NCBI RefSeq assembly: GCF_030167905.1 | Contig: NZ_JARGNA010000001.1 | Location: forward strand, 372,001-436,000 | Origin: Flavobacterium terrisoli | GTDB taxonomy: Bacteria; Bacteroidota; Bacteroidia; Flavobacteriales; Flavobacteriaceae | Length of the DNA: 64,000 bases | Direction of reading: 5' to 3' | Shown here: positions 1-8,100 of the stretch, one piece after another | Layout: each line of letters begins with the position of its first letter | How positions within the stretch are numbered: position 1 is the first letter of the stretch | Notes under the pieces: model-generated | What the model saw: only the letters and a program-made list of their open reading frames with translations | Databases searched by the model: none | Told to the model about the DNA's origin: nothing | Translations under genes and position numbers: made by a program

Positions 1-209
1 GGGTTTCCTACTATGGGTGAGATATAGGGTTCCTCTGTGAGTAATGCTACGGTGCAAAGTTTCATCAGATCGTTTACTGTGGAGTAAAGAGAGGAATAGC
101 AGGAGAAGTTAAGGGTAATGGTGTAACAGTCGTCTTTTTTTGGATGGTCTTGCAAGGTTGTTAAAAGCCATTCGGATTTTTTGAGAAGTTGTGCAAATTT
201 TGTGTTCAT
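1..209 (-). CDS. Partial hypothetical protein, paralogue of the next gene
   Basis: Only the first ~69 residues are present; the reading frame runs off the left edge of the window. It begins MNTKFAQLLKKSEWLLTTLQ at an ATG (207-209 on the minus strand). Its middle part (TITLNFSCYSSLYSTVNDLM, then LCTVALLTEEP) lines up with the protein encoded at 286-681 (TIQLNISGYADVMYLIADIV, then VSMLALEGE), so the two are tandem paralogues. No signal peptide or known domain is visible. It is the last visible gene of a same-strand run 1582-1. Function unknown. Confidence 0.6.
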   Translation of the reverse strand, partial: MNTKFAQLLKKSEWLLTTLQDHPKKDDCYTITLNFSCYSSLYSTVNDLMKLCTVALLTEEPYISPIVGN

Positions 210-237
210 GATGATATTAGTTATTAGTTATAAGATG

Positions 238-262
238 GGTTCCCGCCTTCGCGGGAATGACA
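238..262. repeat. Short palindromic intergenic repeat
   Basis: A 7-bp perfect inverted repeat, TTCCCGC / GCGGGAA with a CTTC loop, followed by TGACA. A degenerate relative in the same orientation lies at 19304-19329 (TTCCCGTGAAGGCGGAAATG). It looks like a dispersed intergenic palindromic repeat unit rather than a gene terminator, since no U-tract follows. Confidence 0.5.
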
Positions 263-285
263 GCGTGTTAATTAGAACTATCTTA

Positions 286-681
286 TTACTCGAGAACTGC
301 ATGGAGTTGTGATGGCAGTGCGAGGTAGATGTTTTCTACGAGATAGTCCTGCTCTATTTGCTCTTCTACGGGTTTGAGGACTTGTTCACGGATTAGGTCG
401 AGGAGGTCGGCTTCTTCGTATGGGATTAGGTCGAGGATTATGCCGAGGACTCCACTGATGTTGGTCGCGGGTTCGGGGATGCGAGAGGAACTGGTTTCGC
501 CTTCGAGGGCCAGCATTGATACTTTTACAATATCGGCAATGAGGTACATCACATCGGCATAGCCGGAAATGTTGAGCTGGATGGTGTCTCGTTTCTTTTT
601 GACGTTTTGGGATTCGAGCAGGGCGAAGTGTTGTTGTGCGAGTTCGCGGAGGGGTTGTGGGAGGTGGGTGATTGTTTTCAT
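286..681 (-). CDS. Hypothetical protein (~131 aa), tandem paralogue pair
   Basis: An acidic, soluble protein of about 131 residues. I chose the ATG at 679-681 (MKTITHLPQPL); a TTG lies two codons upstream. The central segment (TIQLNISGYADVMYLIADIV) is shared in pattern with the partial gene at 1-209, suggesting a duplicated small family with a beta-strand then helix core. No catalytic motif, signal peptide or membrane segment is seen. It sits 82 bp downstream of the 764-1582 gene on the same strand and may be cotranscribed with it. I do not recognise the family. Confidence 0.65.
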   Translation of the reverse strand: MKTITHLPQPLRELAQQHFALLESQNVKKKRDTIQLNISGYADVMYLIADIVKVSMLALEGETSSSRIPEPATNISGVLGIILDLIPYEEADLLDLIREQVLKPVEEQIEQDYLVENIYLALPSQLHAVLE

Positions 682-763
682 GATCAAGATAATTATGAGT
701 TATAAATTATGAGTTATGAGTTGTGCCCTTTATTACCGAAAGCGTTGCTTTCTCCTCTTAATA

Positions 764-1582
764 TCAAATGCTCAGGGTGACAAAAAGATAGGACTGGTCG
801 AGGAACTGTTGGGTGGTGTCGAGGAGGTAAAGAAAATCTTCTTCGGGGGCGTAGAGTTTTGTCCAGTGGTTTAGCATGGATGGAGGGGCGCAGAGCATTT
901 TGTAGCGTTTGGCAGCTAGTGGTGTTTGTTGGCTGAAAATTTGTGTTGGCAAGGTGGTGAAGTGAGTACAAAGCTGTAGCAAATAATTTAAGCCGAATTC
1001 ATTGGGTATGTAACCCAAGCCAATTCTTATTAAGCCTAAGGCGATTTGTGTACAGGCAGTATTGAGTAATGCTATTTTGCATAGTTCTACCTCGAGTTGT
1101 GGGCTTTCTTTTGCGGCCTGGATATTGAATTGTGCTACTGCGACGCATTTTTGCCAGAAGGTTTTATCAGATTCGAAATCCCTTGGAGGAATGGTGTTAC
1201 TCATTATATAGGGAGGCGCTGATTTGTCGAGGCACAGCCGTTGACTATTACGGATAGCTTTGTCAAAGAAATGCTGCAGACCCGATTGTTTTGTGTTGAG
1301 GTCAGAGAGTTTATGCAATAGAATTGAGGCGAAAATGGTTCTGGCGGATTGTTCTGCAATGGTGTTTGCCAAGTTGGAGGCTGTTATTGCCGAATTATTT
1401 TTTGTTAACACCAGAATGCAGCAGTAATAAGGGCTGACTGTATCAGTGTTTACCTGAAAATTAGCCAGAGAGTGGTTACTAATTCGGGAATTTAACAGGT
1501 AAACTGTACAAGTCCCTAATTGTTGTGTAATGATTTCCACTATTTTGTGGATGATTTCCTGAGGGAGATTTTGTGAGTGCAT
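764..1582 (-). CDS. Degenerate nucleotidyltransferase/HEPN-like protein
   Basis: A 272-aa protein starting at ATG 1580-1582, preceded by AAGGA; an in-frame TTG lies seven codons upstream. The N-terminal ~120 residues have the strand pattern of an MNT-type nucleotidyltransferase (VYLLNSR, then YYCCILVLT). The usual GS and DxD catalytic positions are replaced. A following segment (FFDKAIRNSQRLCLD) and a helical C-terminal part (about 145-235, ending GLGYIPNEFGLNYLLQLC) resemble the linker and HEPN domain of Bacteroidota NTase-HEPN fusions, but without the HEPN His. So it is probably catalytically inactive if the match is right. The assignment is by pattern only; no homology search was possible. 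Confidence 0.4.
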   Translation of the reverse strand: MHSQNLPQEIIHKIVEIITQQLGTCTVYLLNSRISNHSLANFQVNTDTVSPYYCCILVLTKNNSAITASNLANTIAEQSARTIFASILLHKLSDLNTKQSGLQHFFDKAIRNSQRLCLDKSAPPYIMSNTIPPRDFESDKTFWQKCVAVAQFNIQAAKESPQLEVELCKIALLNTACTQIALGLIRIGLGYIPNEFGLNYLLQLCTHFTTLPTQIFSQQTPLAAKRYKMLCAPPSMLNHWTKLYAPEEDFLYLLDTTQQFLDQSYLFVTLSI

Positions 1583-1743
1583 ATCCTTGCTTTTTTGACG
1601 CAAGTTACTTTGCTATACTATCGTATACCACTAATACTGTTTGTATTACACTAAAAGAAGAAGGTTGTTTACCATACTAATAAGCATATAAAAAATGCTG
1701 ATTTGCATAGTTTTTTGATGTTATTTTACATGTCTGAGGAAAA

Positions 1744-1775
1744 AAAATCCGTTTTGTTTCATCAAAACGGATTTT
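1744..1775 (-). terminator. Rho-independent terminator of the toxin-immunity operon
   Basis: A 13-bp perfect stem (AAAATCCGTTTTG / CAAAACGGATTTT, 6-nt loop) flanked by A and T runs, 20 bp past the stop of the immunity gene. On the minus strand it ends in a T-run. Confidence 0.85.
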
Positions 1776-1795
1776 TAGTGTTAATAATTTATATT

Positions 1796-2512
1796 CTAAA
1801 TTTTACCATAAACTTTTTCTCTTTCGCCTCCTTGAAGCCATTCGTTAATTGAAAATTCAACTGGCTGAAATTCTATTCCAGTACAACCAACATTTTCAAT
1901 TTCACTTTTTAACTTATCCGATACGACATATTTACCAGCTGTTTTGATAAAAAATAAATCATCTTTAATGTCATCAACAAGATGAACTTTATTAATTGAG
2001 ACAATTTCCATTTTTTGTTTATGATTTTCCTGTACTTTCAAGAACTCTTCTAATGTTTGAACTTTAACATTTTTACGTTCAGTACCACCACCACTTTTCT
2101 TGATTCCTACAGTAATTTCACTGGAAGAAAAATCAATAAAATTCATATTGAATTCATATACACTTAGCAACCAATAATCTTTATATTCAATACCATCTTT
2201 AAAAACTGAACATTGAAAAAATTGTACTCCAGAAGCCTTTTTACTTTCTAAAATGGACTTTAATTTATTACTAATTAATTTTGTATATGTAAATCCTATA
2301 TCGCCATTCGCATCGATTAAATCTGTTAGATTAGATTCATGATGTAAAACTGGATTTACAACAATAGGATTAACATCTATCCTTTCAAAATGAAATTTGT
2401 CAATAAATAATGGATTATTTGAAACATCACAATTGTATATAAAATCTTTTACTTGTGGATTTTCCCCAAGTATATTTTTATCGAGTGAATGACGGATATA
2501 GTAAAATTTCAT
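1796..2512 (-). CDS. Probable immunity protein, Imm11/Imm43-like (DUF1629 type)
   Basis: A 238-aa cytoplasmic protein with no signal peptide, starting 3 bp after the stop of the lipoprotein toxin gene (2516-4420). That is the standard toxin-then-immunity order. The C-terminal pattern (KYVVSDKLKSEIENVGCTG, then IEFQPV) is like that of DUF1629-type immunity proteins, which end in a helix-G-F-P motif. Its inferred role is to bind and neutralise the AHH nuclease domain of the neighbour, protecting sister cells. The position is strong evidence for pairing; the family assignment is tentative. Confidence 0.55.
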   Translation of the reverse strand: MKFYYIRHSLDKNILGENPQVKDFIYNCDVSNNPLFIDKFHFERIDVNPIVVNPVLHHESNLTDLIDANGDIGFTYTKLISNKLKSILESKKASGVQFFQCSVFKDGIEYKDYWLLSVYEFNMNFIDFSSSEITVGIKKSGGGTERKNVKVQTLEEFLKVQENHKQKMEIVSINKVHLVDDIKDDLFFIKTAGKYVVSDKLKSEIENVGCTGIEFQPVEFSINEWLQGGEREKVYGKI

Positions 2513-2515
2513 ATT

Positions 2516-4420
2516 TTAAAAAATTAATTCATTAATAGGTGTTGTTGGATTGTTTTGTATAGCTGTTCTAATATCTTGAATCAAATCTACAACAAAATCA
2601 TAACATTGATCTGGGGTGGCATTTGGAAAAGTTTCGTTAAATAAATCAAATCTTTCCTGGATTAAATTATCATAATGCGCGTGTGAACCATTATGTACCG
2701 CTGTACTTAGCGGTATTCCATTCAATGCCTCATTCATGTGAAAAGCATTTTCTGATTTGGCAGCCCTTTGAACAATTGATTTTGATTGTTTATTCCATGG
2801 TATAATGTGATGAGCTTGTAAACCATCTCCGACGACTAAATTAAGAACTTTGCGAAGCTGTCCTCGATTTCCAAATTGCAGTACCCCATTAGCAGCTACT
2901 TTCCAAATTAGCTTTGTAGTTCCGGTTGCTGTTGGAACAACTTTAATTGCAAACTTTACCCCAGTGGCCGCCCAGCCGACAATTGGAACAGTAGCGGCAA
3001 AACTTAAAGTTGCTTGTAATGCTTCGCCTTCAATTGTGTATAAAACACCGTTTATAAAATCGGCAGGTTCCCCAAAGACAGGAATTATACCAAAGACATC
3101 CAGACTTAAATGGATTACTTCTTTACTTGCGTACCAAAGACATTTTCTCCTTGACCATTCTGGATTTATTTGTCTTAATTTATTATATTTAAGCCAAATG
3201 TTAATAGCTACGAAATGATGATCGAGGGTTGAAATTGGTCCGTGAATATCAATATCAACATATGGATCAAGCGATAATTCAAATTCATCAGTAAATAGTT
3301 GATCTCCGCTGTTTTCAAGTAGCACAGTTAAATTGATAAGCTTTTGTGCTTCTACTGGGTTAGGTTCTAAAAGCGCTAAGTCAATTATTTCTGATACAAA
3401 GGTCTTATTTGCTTCCGAATCGTCATTCTCTAATAAGTTAAGAAATATTCGAGAAATTTCATAATTATTAATCAAATAATTAAACTGATTATTAGATAAA
3501 TTAATTATGGTTCCAATCTTCTGAGTTGTTAGATAAGCCTTACCCGAATTCAATTGACTTGTTAAAACTGGTGAAGTATCAAGGAATACGATTTCATCTA
3601 TATTACCATTCTCATCTGGATTATAATTACCATCACCCTCAGTTATTGATCCGCCACCAATCCAAACACCAGTTCCAACAATCCAATTAATAATCCCGGT
3701 ATTATCATAAGTTCCAAAGCCGTTAATAGTGTTGTCGAAACCACCACCGGTATTACCGTCTTCATCAACGTTTGCAATAGTTGGAGGGCAGTTTACAGAA
3801 ATATAATAAATAATCACCTCATTAATCCCTACCGGTTCAATGTGGTCAACCATGTAGCAATTCCCTTGATTATCATGATAAATTGTTCCTGAATAATCAT
3901 TCATTGCAACTATCACATTACCAGACAATGTAGTTAGCGTAGTCTTTGAAGTAATATTCGGCACAGTTAGTCCTTCGTTTATTAAATCCTTTTCTTCCTC
4001 AGTAAATTCATATTTTGTTAAGTAGGACTCGAAATCGGTATCACTTTTGAAACTTAGTACTAGATTTTCAACTTTTGTCAAGTCATTGTCATTTCTGTAA
4101 ACTTCAAATGTAAAAGTTTGAAGTCCTTCATTTTCGATGTAAAGTATCTTATCGGTGTTTATATAGAAATCCAATGCAGCGTTATAGATTATTCTTGATT
4201 CTGTAGCTACTAAATCTCTAGTTGAAGAATTTTGGGTGTCAATATTTTGATAGAGTTTAAAAGCTGCCGGGAAATTTTTAAGTTCATCTATTGTAATATA
4301 TCTTTTGTTTGAATGAGTCGACTTTATTTGATCTTCATACAAATCTTTTTCGCAACCTGAGATTACAAAGAAGAGGCAAATGAAAGTTAATTTTAAAAAG
4401 TTTTTAAATATGTTTTTCAT
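2516..4420 (-). CDS. Lipoprotein polymorphic toxin with C-terminal AHH nuclease
   Basis: A 634-aa protein. The N-terminus is a lipoprotein signal with lipobox ISGC (Cys23), followed by EKDLYED, an acidic stretch like the Bacteroidota surface-export signal. Residues ~30-400 have no recognised domain. Around 440-515 lies a hydrophobic pre-toxin-like region (VFGIIPVFGEPADFINGV, then TVPIVGWAATGVKFA), as found just before toxin domains. The C-terminal ~100 residues carry the AHH motif of HNH/AHH nucleases (LQAHHIIPWN, His537-His538) and further His residues at HNGSHAH (576-582). The immunity candidate follows 3 bp downstream. Inferred role: a surface-anchored antibacterial nuclease toxin. A lipid anchor on an AHH toxin is less usual than T6SS or Rhs delivery. 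Confidence 0.7.
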   Translation of the reverse strand: MKNIFKNFLKLTFICLFFVISGCEKDLYEDQIKSTHSNKRYITIDELKNFPAAFKLYQNIDTQNSSTRDLVATESRIIYNAALDFYINTDKILYIENEGLQTFTFEVYRNDNDLTKVENLVLSFKSDTDFESYLTKYEFTEEEKDLINEGLTVPNITSKTTLTTLSGNVIVAMNDYSGTIYHDNQGNCYMVDHIEPVGINEVIIYYISVNCPPTIANVDEDGNTGGGFDNTINGFGTYDNTGIINWIVGTGVWIGGGSITEGDGNYNPDENGNIDEIVFLDTSPVLTSQLNSGKAYLTTQKIGTIINLSNNQFNYLINNYEISRIFLNLLENDDSEANKTFVSEIIDLALLEPNPVEAQKLINLTVLLENSGDQLFTDEFELSLDPYVDIDIHGPISTLDHHFVAINIWLKYNKLRQINPEWSRRKCLWYASKEVIHLSLDVFGIIPVFGEPADFINGVLYTIEGEALQATLSFAATVPIVGWAATGVKFAIKVVPTATGTTKLIWKVAANGVLQFGNRGQLRKVLNLVVGDGLQAHHIIPWNKQSKSIVQRAAKSENAFHMNEALNGIPLSTAVHNGSHAHYDNLIQERFDLFNETFPNATPDQCYDFVVDLIQDIRTAIQNNPTTPINELIF

Positions 4421-4595
4421 AATTTTGTTGAGTTAAATTAAACTTTTGTGAGAGATTGTTTCTTTTGACTGTGAGAGCCATTACATCCCGTAGTGGCTTT
4501 CTCCTTTTTTTGAATTGTTTTATTTCATATTTGAATTGTTGCAAATAAATTCCTCTTATGCTACTATAAAAAGGTAAAAGGAATTGTTTGTTACT

Positions 4596-4611
4596 AACAG
4601 CCCGGGGCTGT
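4596..4611. other. Short hairpin in the intergenic region upstream of the toxin gene
   Basis: The span 4421-5124 has no credible gene. This part contains a small GC-rich hairpin, ACAGC-CCGGG-GCTGT, followed on the plus strand by ATTTTTT. A related longer stem (ACAGCCCTG / CAGGGCTGT) stands at 17157-17200 upstream of the histidine kinases. The two loci also share the 31-bp element at 4679-4709 and 17391-17421. It could be a terminator on the plus strand, but no plus-strand gene precedes it. Confidence 0.4.
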
Positions 4612-4678
4612 ATTTTTTAAATCACGTTTACTGGTTGTATTCCAGAATATAAAACTAGACTTATTTTTTTTAAAGGAT

Positions 4679-4709
4679 TTACACTAAAAGTGTACATTTT
4701 GTTAAAATT
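4679..4709. promoter_or_regulatory. 31-bp element identical to 17391-17421
   Basis: Exactly the same 31 bases occur at 17391-17421. The core is the palindrome ACACTAAAAGTGT (5-bp arms, 3-nt centre), followed by ACATTTTGTTAAAATT. Its first 12 bases (TTACACTAAAAG) recur at 1646-1657. All three copies lie upstream of minus-strand genes: the NTase/HEPN-like protein, the lipoprotein toxin, and the third histidine kinase. A palindromic core suggests a protein-binding site or a mobile repeat. Its function is not known to me. Confidence 0.45.
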
Positions 4710-4858
4710 GAATAGTATTTTATACTTTTTTGCATAGTCTGTGAAAGATTTATTGTTTACTGCAATGGTTTTCCTAGTGATTGTAATGAATTGCATAGCG
4801 CTTTGTGGTTGTTTTGCAGTTGACGAAGAAGTAAAGCATTGGGGAAGTGGCTCGGATT

Positions 4859-5063
4859 GCTTTGCCAGTTCGCTACGCCCGGGTTCAAAGCTGCATTATC
4901 GGGGTTTGAACCACACGAAAGATTGACTTCGTCGAATCTGCGATTTCGTGCGGTAGCGGGGAGATTTTACTCACGCGAAAGGATTCGCGCGGTAGCGGGG
5001 GCATTGTTTCGCCAGTTTGCTTCGCTCGTGTGCAAATCCGCGCTATCGGGGGTTATAAAGCAC
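4859..5063. repeat. GC-rich array of imperfect repeats upstream of the NACHT gene
   Basis: Four diverged units lie in an otherwise AT-rich region. Unit one (4859-4914) and unit four (5006-5063) align throughout as TTYGCCAGTTYGCT, CAAA and TATCGGGG. The two central units each contain a hairpin (CACGAAA...TTTCGTG at 4914-4950; CGCGAA...TTCGCG at 4974-4988) followed by CGGTAGCGGGG. The whole has higher GC than its flanks and no open frame of coding character. It may be a cassette-boundary repeat or the remnant of a recombination element; it does not match an integron attC core that I can see. Confidence 0.6.
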
Positions 5064-5098
5064 AGGATAGTTTTTAAACTACAAACACCTAAAATTGG

Positions 5099-5106
5099 TA
5101 CATTTG
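5099..5106 (+). promoter_or_regulatory. -7 box (TACATTTG) of the NACHT gene
   Basis: TACATTTG fits the Bacteroidota -7 consensus TAnnTTTG and ends 18 bp before the ATG at 5125, giving a very short leader. No clear TTG stands 19 bp upstream. The box lies outside the repeat array ending at 5063. Confidence 0.5.
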
Positions 5107-5124
5107 AATATTTAAGTGGTATAT

Positions 5125-8100
5125 ATGACAAGTCAAGGAAAAGGTAAAAGTTTTGAGATATTAACGGAAGAATTCTTTTTATCACTGTTTGAGCAGCTTA
5201 AAATCCAAGTTAATAATAATTGGATTCAAAAAGCAGGTTATCAATATGGATTTGATGTTGGATTTGAAGTAGCAATTTTAAAAGACGATATTTTTAAAAG
5301 AGGAATTTTTATTGAGTGTAAAAATTATGAAAAATCAATTTTAGAGCAATCTCAACTGCATACAAAACTATTACAATTTGATAGGTCTGACTATGAAAAA
5401 AGAAATTCTATTTTTATCTTTTTATCCCCAAAAATTGACTTGTCAAAATGCACACAAGATTCAAATCCTAAACAATTAGAAGACTACTTTAATCGAAAGA
5501 GTGATTTTAAGACACTTATATTAACGCCCAATAACAATATAAAAGATATTCTCTCATTAGAAAAAGAAATTTTCACTAAAGTTTATGGGGATGATTTATT
5601 TATTGAGCCCGATGAAGAAAGCAAAAACAAGATTTTCGAATATTTTAATATTCTCCTTTTTTCAAAAGGGGAGATACCAAATTTTAGTGAGGTTTCTCAA
5701 AGAGAAATTTATTTGAAAGAAGCATCAATAGTTGATAATGATGTTTTGTATATCAAAAGAGCCTTGAAGAGAAATAAATTTTCATTTTTTCAAGATGATA
5801 AAAGTTTATTGGAGTTAATTAAGGATGAAAACATCATTTTATTGTTGGGGGAACCAGGGAGCGGAAAGACAACCGAATTAATCAATTTGTCCAAATACTT
5901 TGAGAAAAATATATCCGATTTAGGAGTAACACCAATTTTTATAAACTTATCAAATAAGGATAGGTTTGAGGATATTAGTGATTTGATGCCTGTTGATTGG
6001 AAAGCCAATAACAGAATAGTGATTTTATTAGACGGATTTGATGAGTTTGAATTTAAGAGTGTTTTATCTGAACAAATTAAAAGACTATTAGAGAATAAAG
6101 AGATAAGTTTTAAAATAGTTATCTCTTGTAGAACCTATGCTTACAATGAAGAGCTAAGCCAATTAGAGCCGGCTAAATTTTATTTAGATGGTTTCACGAC
6201 TGCTCAAAGCATGAAATTATTGAACGGTAAATTTGGATTGCCAGTTGAAGTATATGATAAAATTGAAAAAGATAAATTCAAAGATATTTTAGAAGATCCA
6301 TTTATGTTGAATCTACTTGGAATTTATTACACAAGTCATAATATAATTCCTGATTCAGTCTTTGAAATATATGAAAATATTAAAGGGGGGATGCCAGCTG
6401 ATGAAATTGAAATGTATAAAATTTTTGCTTTGATTTTGGAATTAACTAAAAACACAAGTATTGAAAAAGCGGAGTTAAGGAGTTTGTTTGGATTAGGGTA
6501 TAATAAGTTAATTAATCTTAAATTCATTCAAAAGTCTTTTGACAAAAGAAGTTTTAAGTTCATTCATAAAAATTATCAGGAATACTTTGCTGCACTTGCG
6601 TTAAGTGAATTATCATATGATAGAATTATTGATTTCATAGTAATTAAAGGAACAAACAAAACTCATCAATCATTATTTAATACTATAACTTTTTTAATCA
6701 ATATTGTAGAAATCGACAAGTATAATTTGTTAGTTGAATGGCTCAAGGCGAATGACCGAGAATTATTATTTAAAGCAGACAAAAATAGAATTGAGAATAT
6801 AAGAGTTGAAATATTCAGAGAGTATTTTGAAACAGAATGTATAGATAAGACCTTTTGGATTACTAACAACAAAACACTTACCGTAAAGGAAATAGCTGAT
6901 TTTGGTGATTGCGTTGAGAATTTTGATTATCTAAATAGGATTGTAAACAATGATAAGAATCATTACAGGGTAATAATATCTGCTTTGGAATTGTTGAGTT
7001 TTTTTACTGTTCCGTTAGATAGAAGAGACGATTTTAAACAAGAATTATTATGCCTCTTGAAATCTGAATCAATATCAGATGCAATAAAAGCTCATGTTGT
7101 GAGCTGTATCAATGATCAAATGTTTTGTGATGAAGATATCGAATATTTGCATAAAATATTTGAAATTTTTAAAGCAGAAACAAGCAAGCAAATCAATATA
7201 GAGTTACTTTCCTTACTAAAAGATTACAAACCAATTGATGATTTTTTTTGGTATATAAAAGATGAATTTTTGAGAGACAAAAGGATTCTGCCGAGAGTAG
7301 AAAAAGATGATGTGATGAGAGGGAATAGTTGGAAATTAGAAAAATTAATAATTAGGTTGAAATCTTCCTCTAATTTTATATTCTTCGCTAAATTTTACTT
7401 TGATGAAACTACTAACAGTTATACTGATAATAGATTTGCCGAAGATATTATTGAAAAATGTTTATTTTTTGAAAGCGAAGAATCTGATTTCTTGGTTAGA
7501 TTATTATCCTCTTTTGAGGATAAGGAAAAATACTATTTAAGGGAGACTCTTTTAAAAGCTTTGATATTAAAAAGTAGTATCAATTCACAAATAGAATCGT
7601 TTAAATACTTAATTGAGAACTTCACATTTAACAATGTTGGATATTTTCTTGCTTCAATAACTACTGAGAAAACTATCAATATTGTAATTGATAAATTTAA
7701 AGATGGGTCTTTGGATAGTGATAATTTGGATTTTTTTAGGAATGTTATAGCAAATCATGGGAACAGAAAATTAGCTGGTGAATTTAATAGCATTATGATA
7801 GAAAACGAATTCACTTTTAAACATGATTTTTTACTTGAAAGAGAGTTTGAAGAACAGAAAATGGAGTTTGAAAATAAGCCACAAGACAATTTTGATAAAC
7901 TATTCAATAAACCTCAATTGTTGTCTGAAATACAGGTGATTTTTGGTGAATATGGTAATTCAGTGAAGCCAGAACGAATGAGAGAAATTGATATGGCCTG
8001 GTATGAAAAGAATGGTCACGGCAATAGAATTGATATAGCCTACTCTCTGTTAAGCAGGTTGGTTTATAAAGAGAAGAGAGAGATTACATATGATGATGTT

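Noticed and set aside
714..971. 85-aa minus-strand ORF
   Set aside because: It overlaps the 764-1582 gene in another frame and includes intergenic repeat-like sequence.
4859..5063. Integron attC sites
   Set aside because: I looked for paired RYYYAAC / GTRRRRY core sites and found none in the right arrangement, and there is no integrase in the window.
4741..5147. Two overlapping plus-strand ORFs (61 and 102 aa) before the NACHT gene
   Set aside because: They run through the repeat array, start at non-ATG codons or within repeats, and have repeat-derived composition with no domain.
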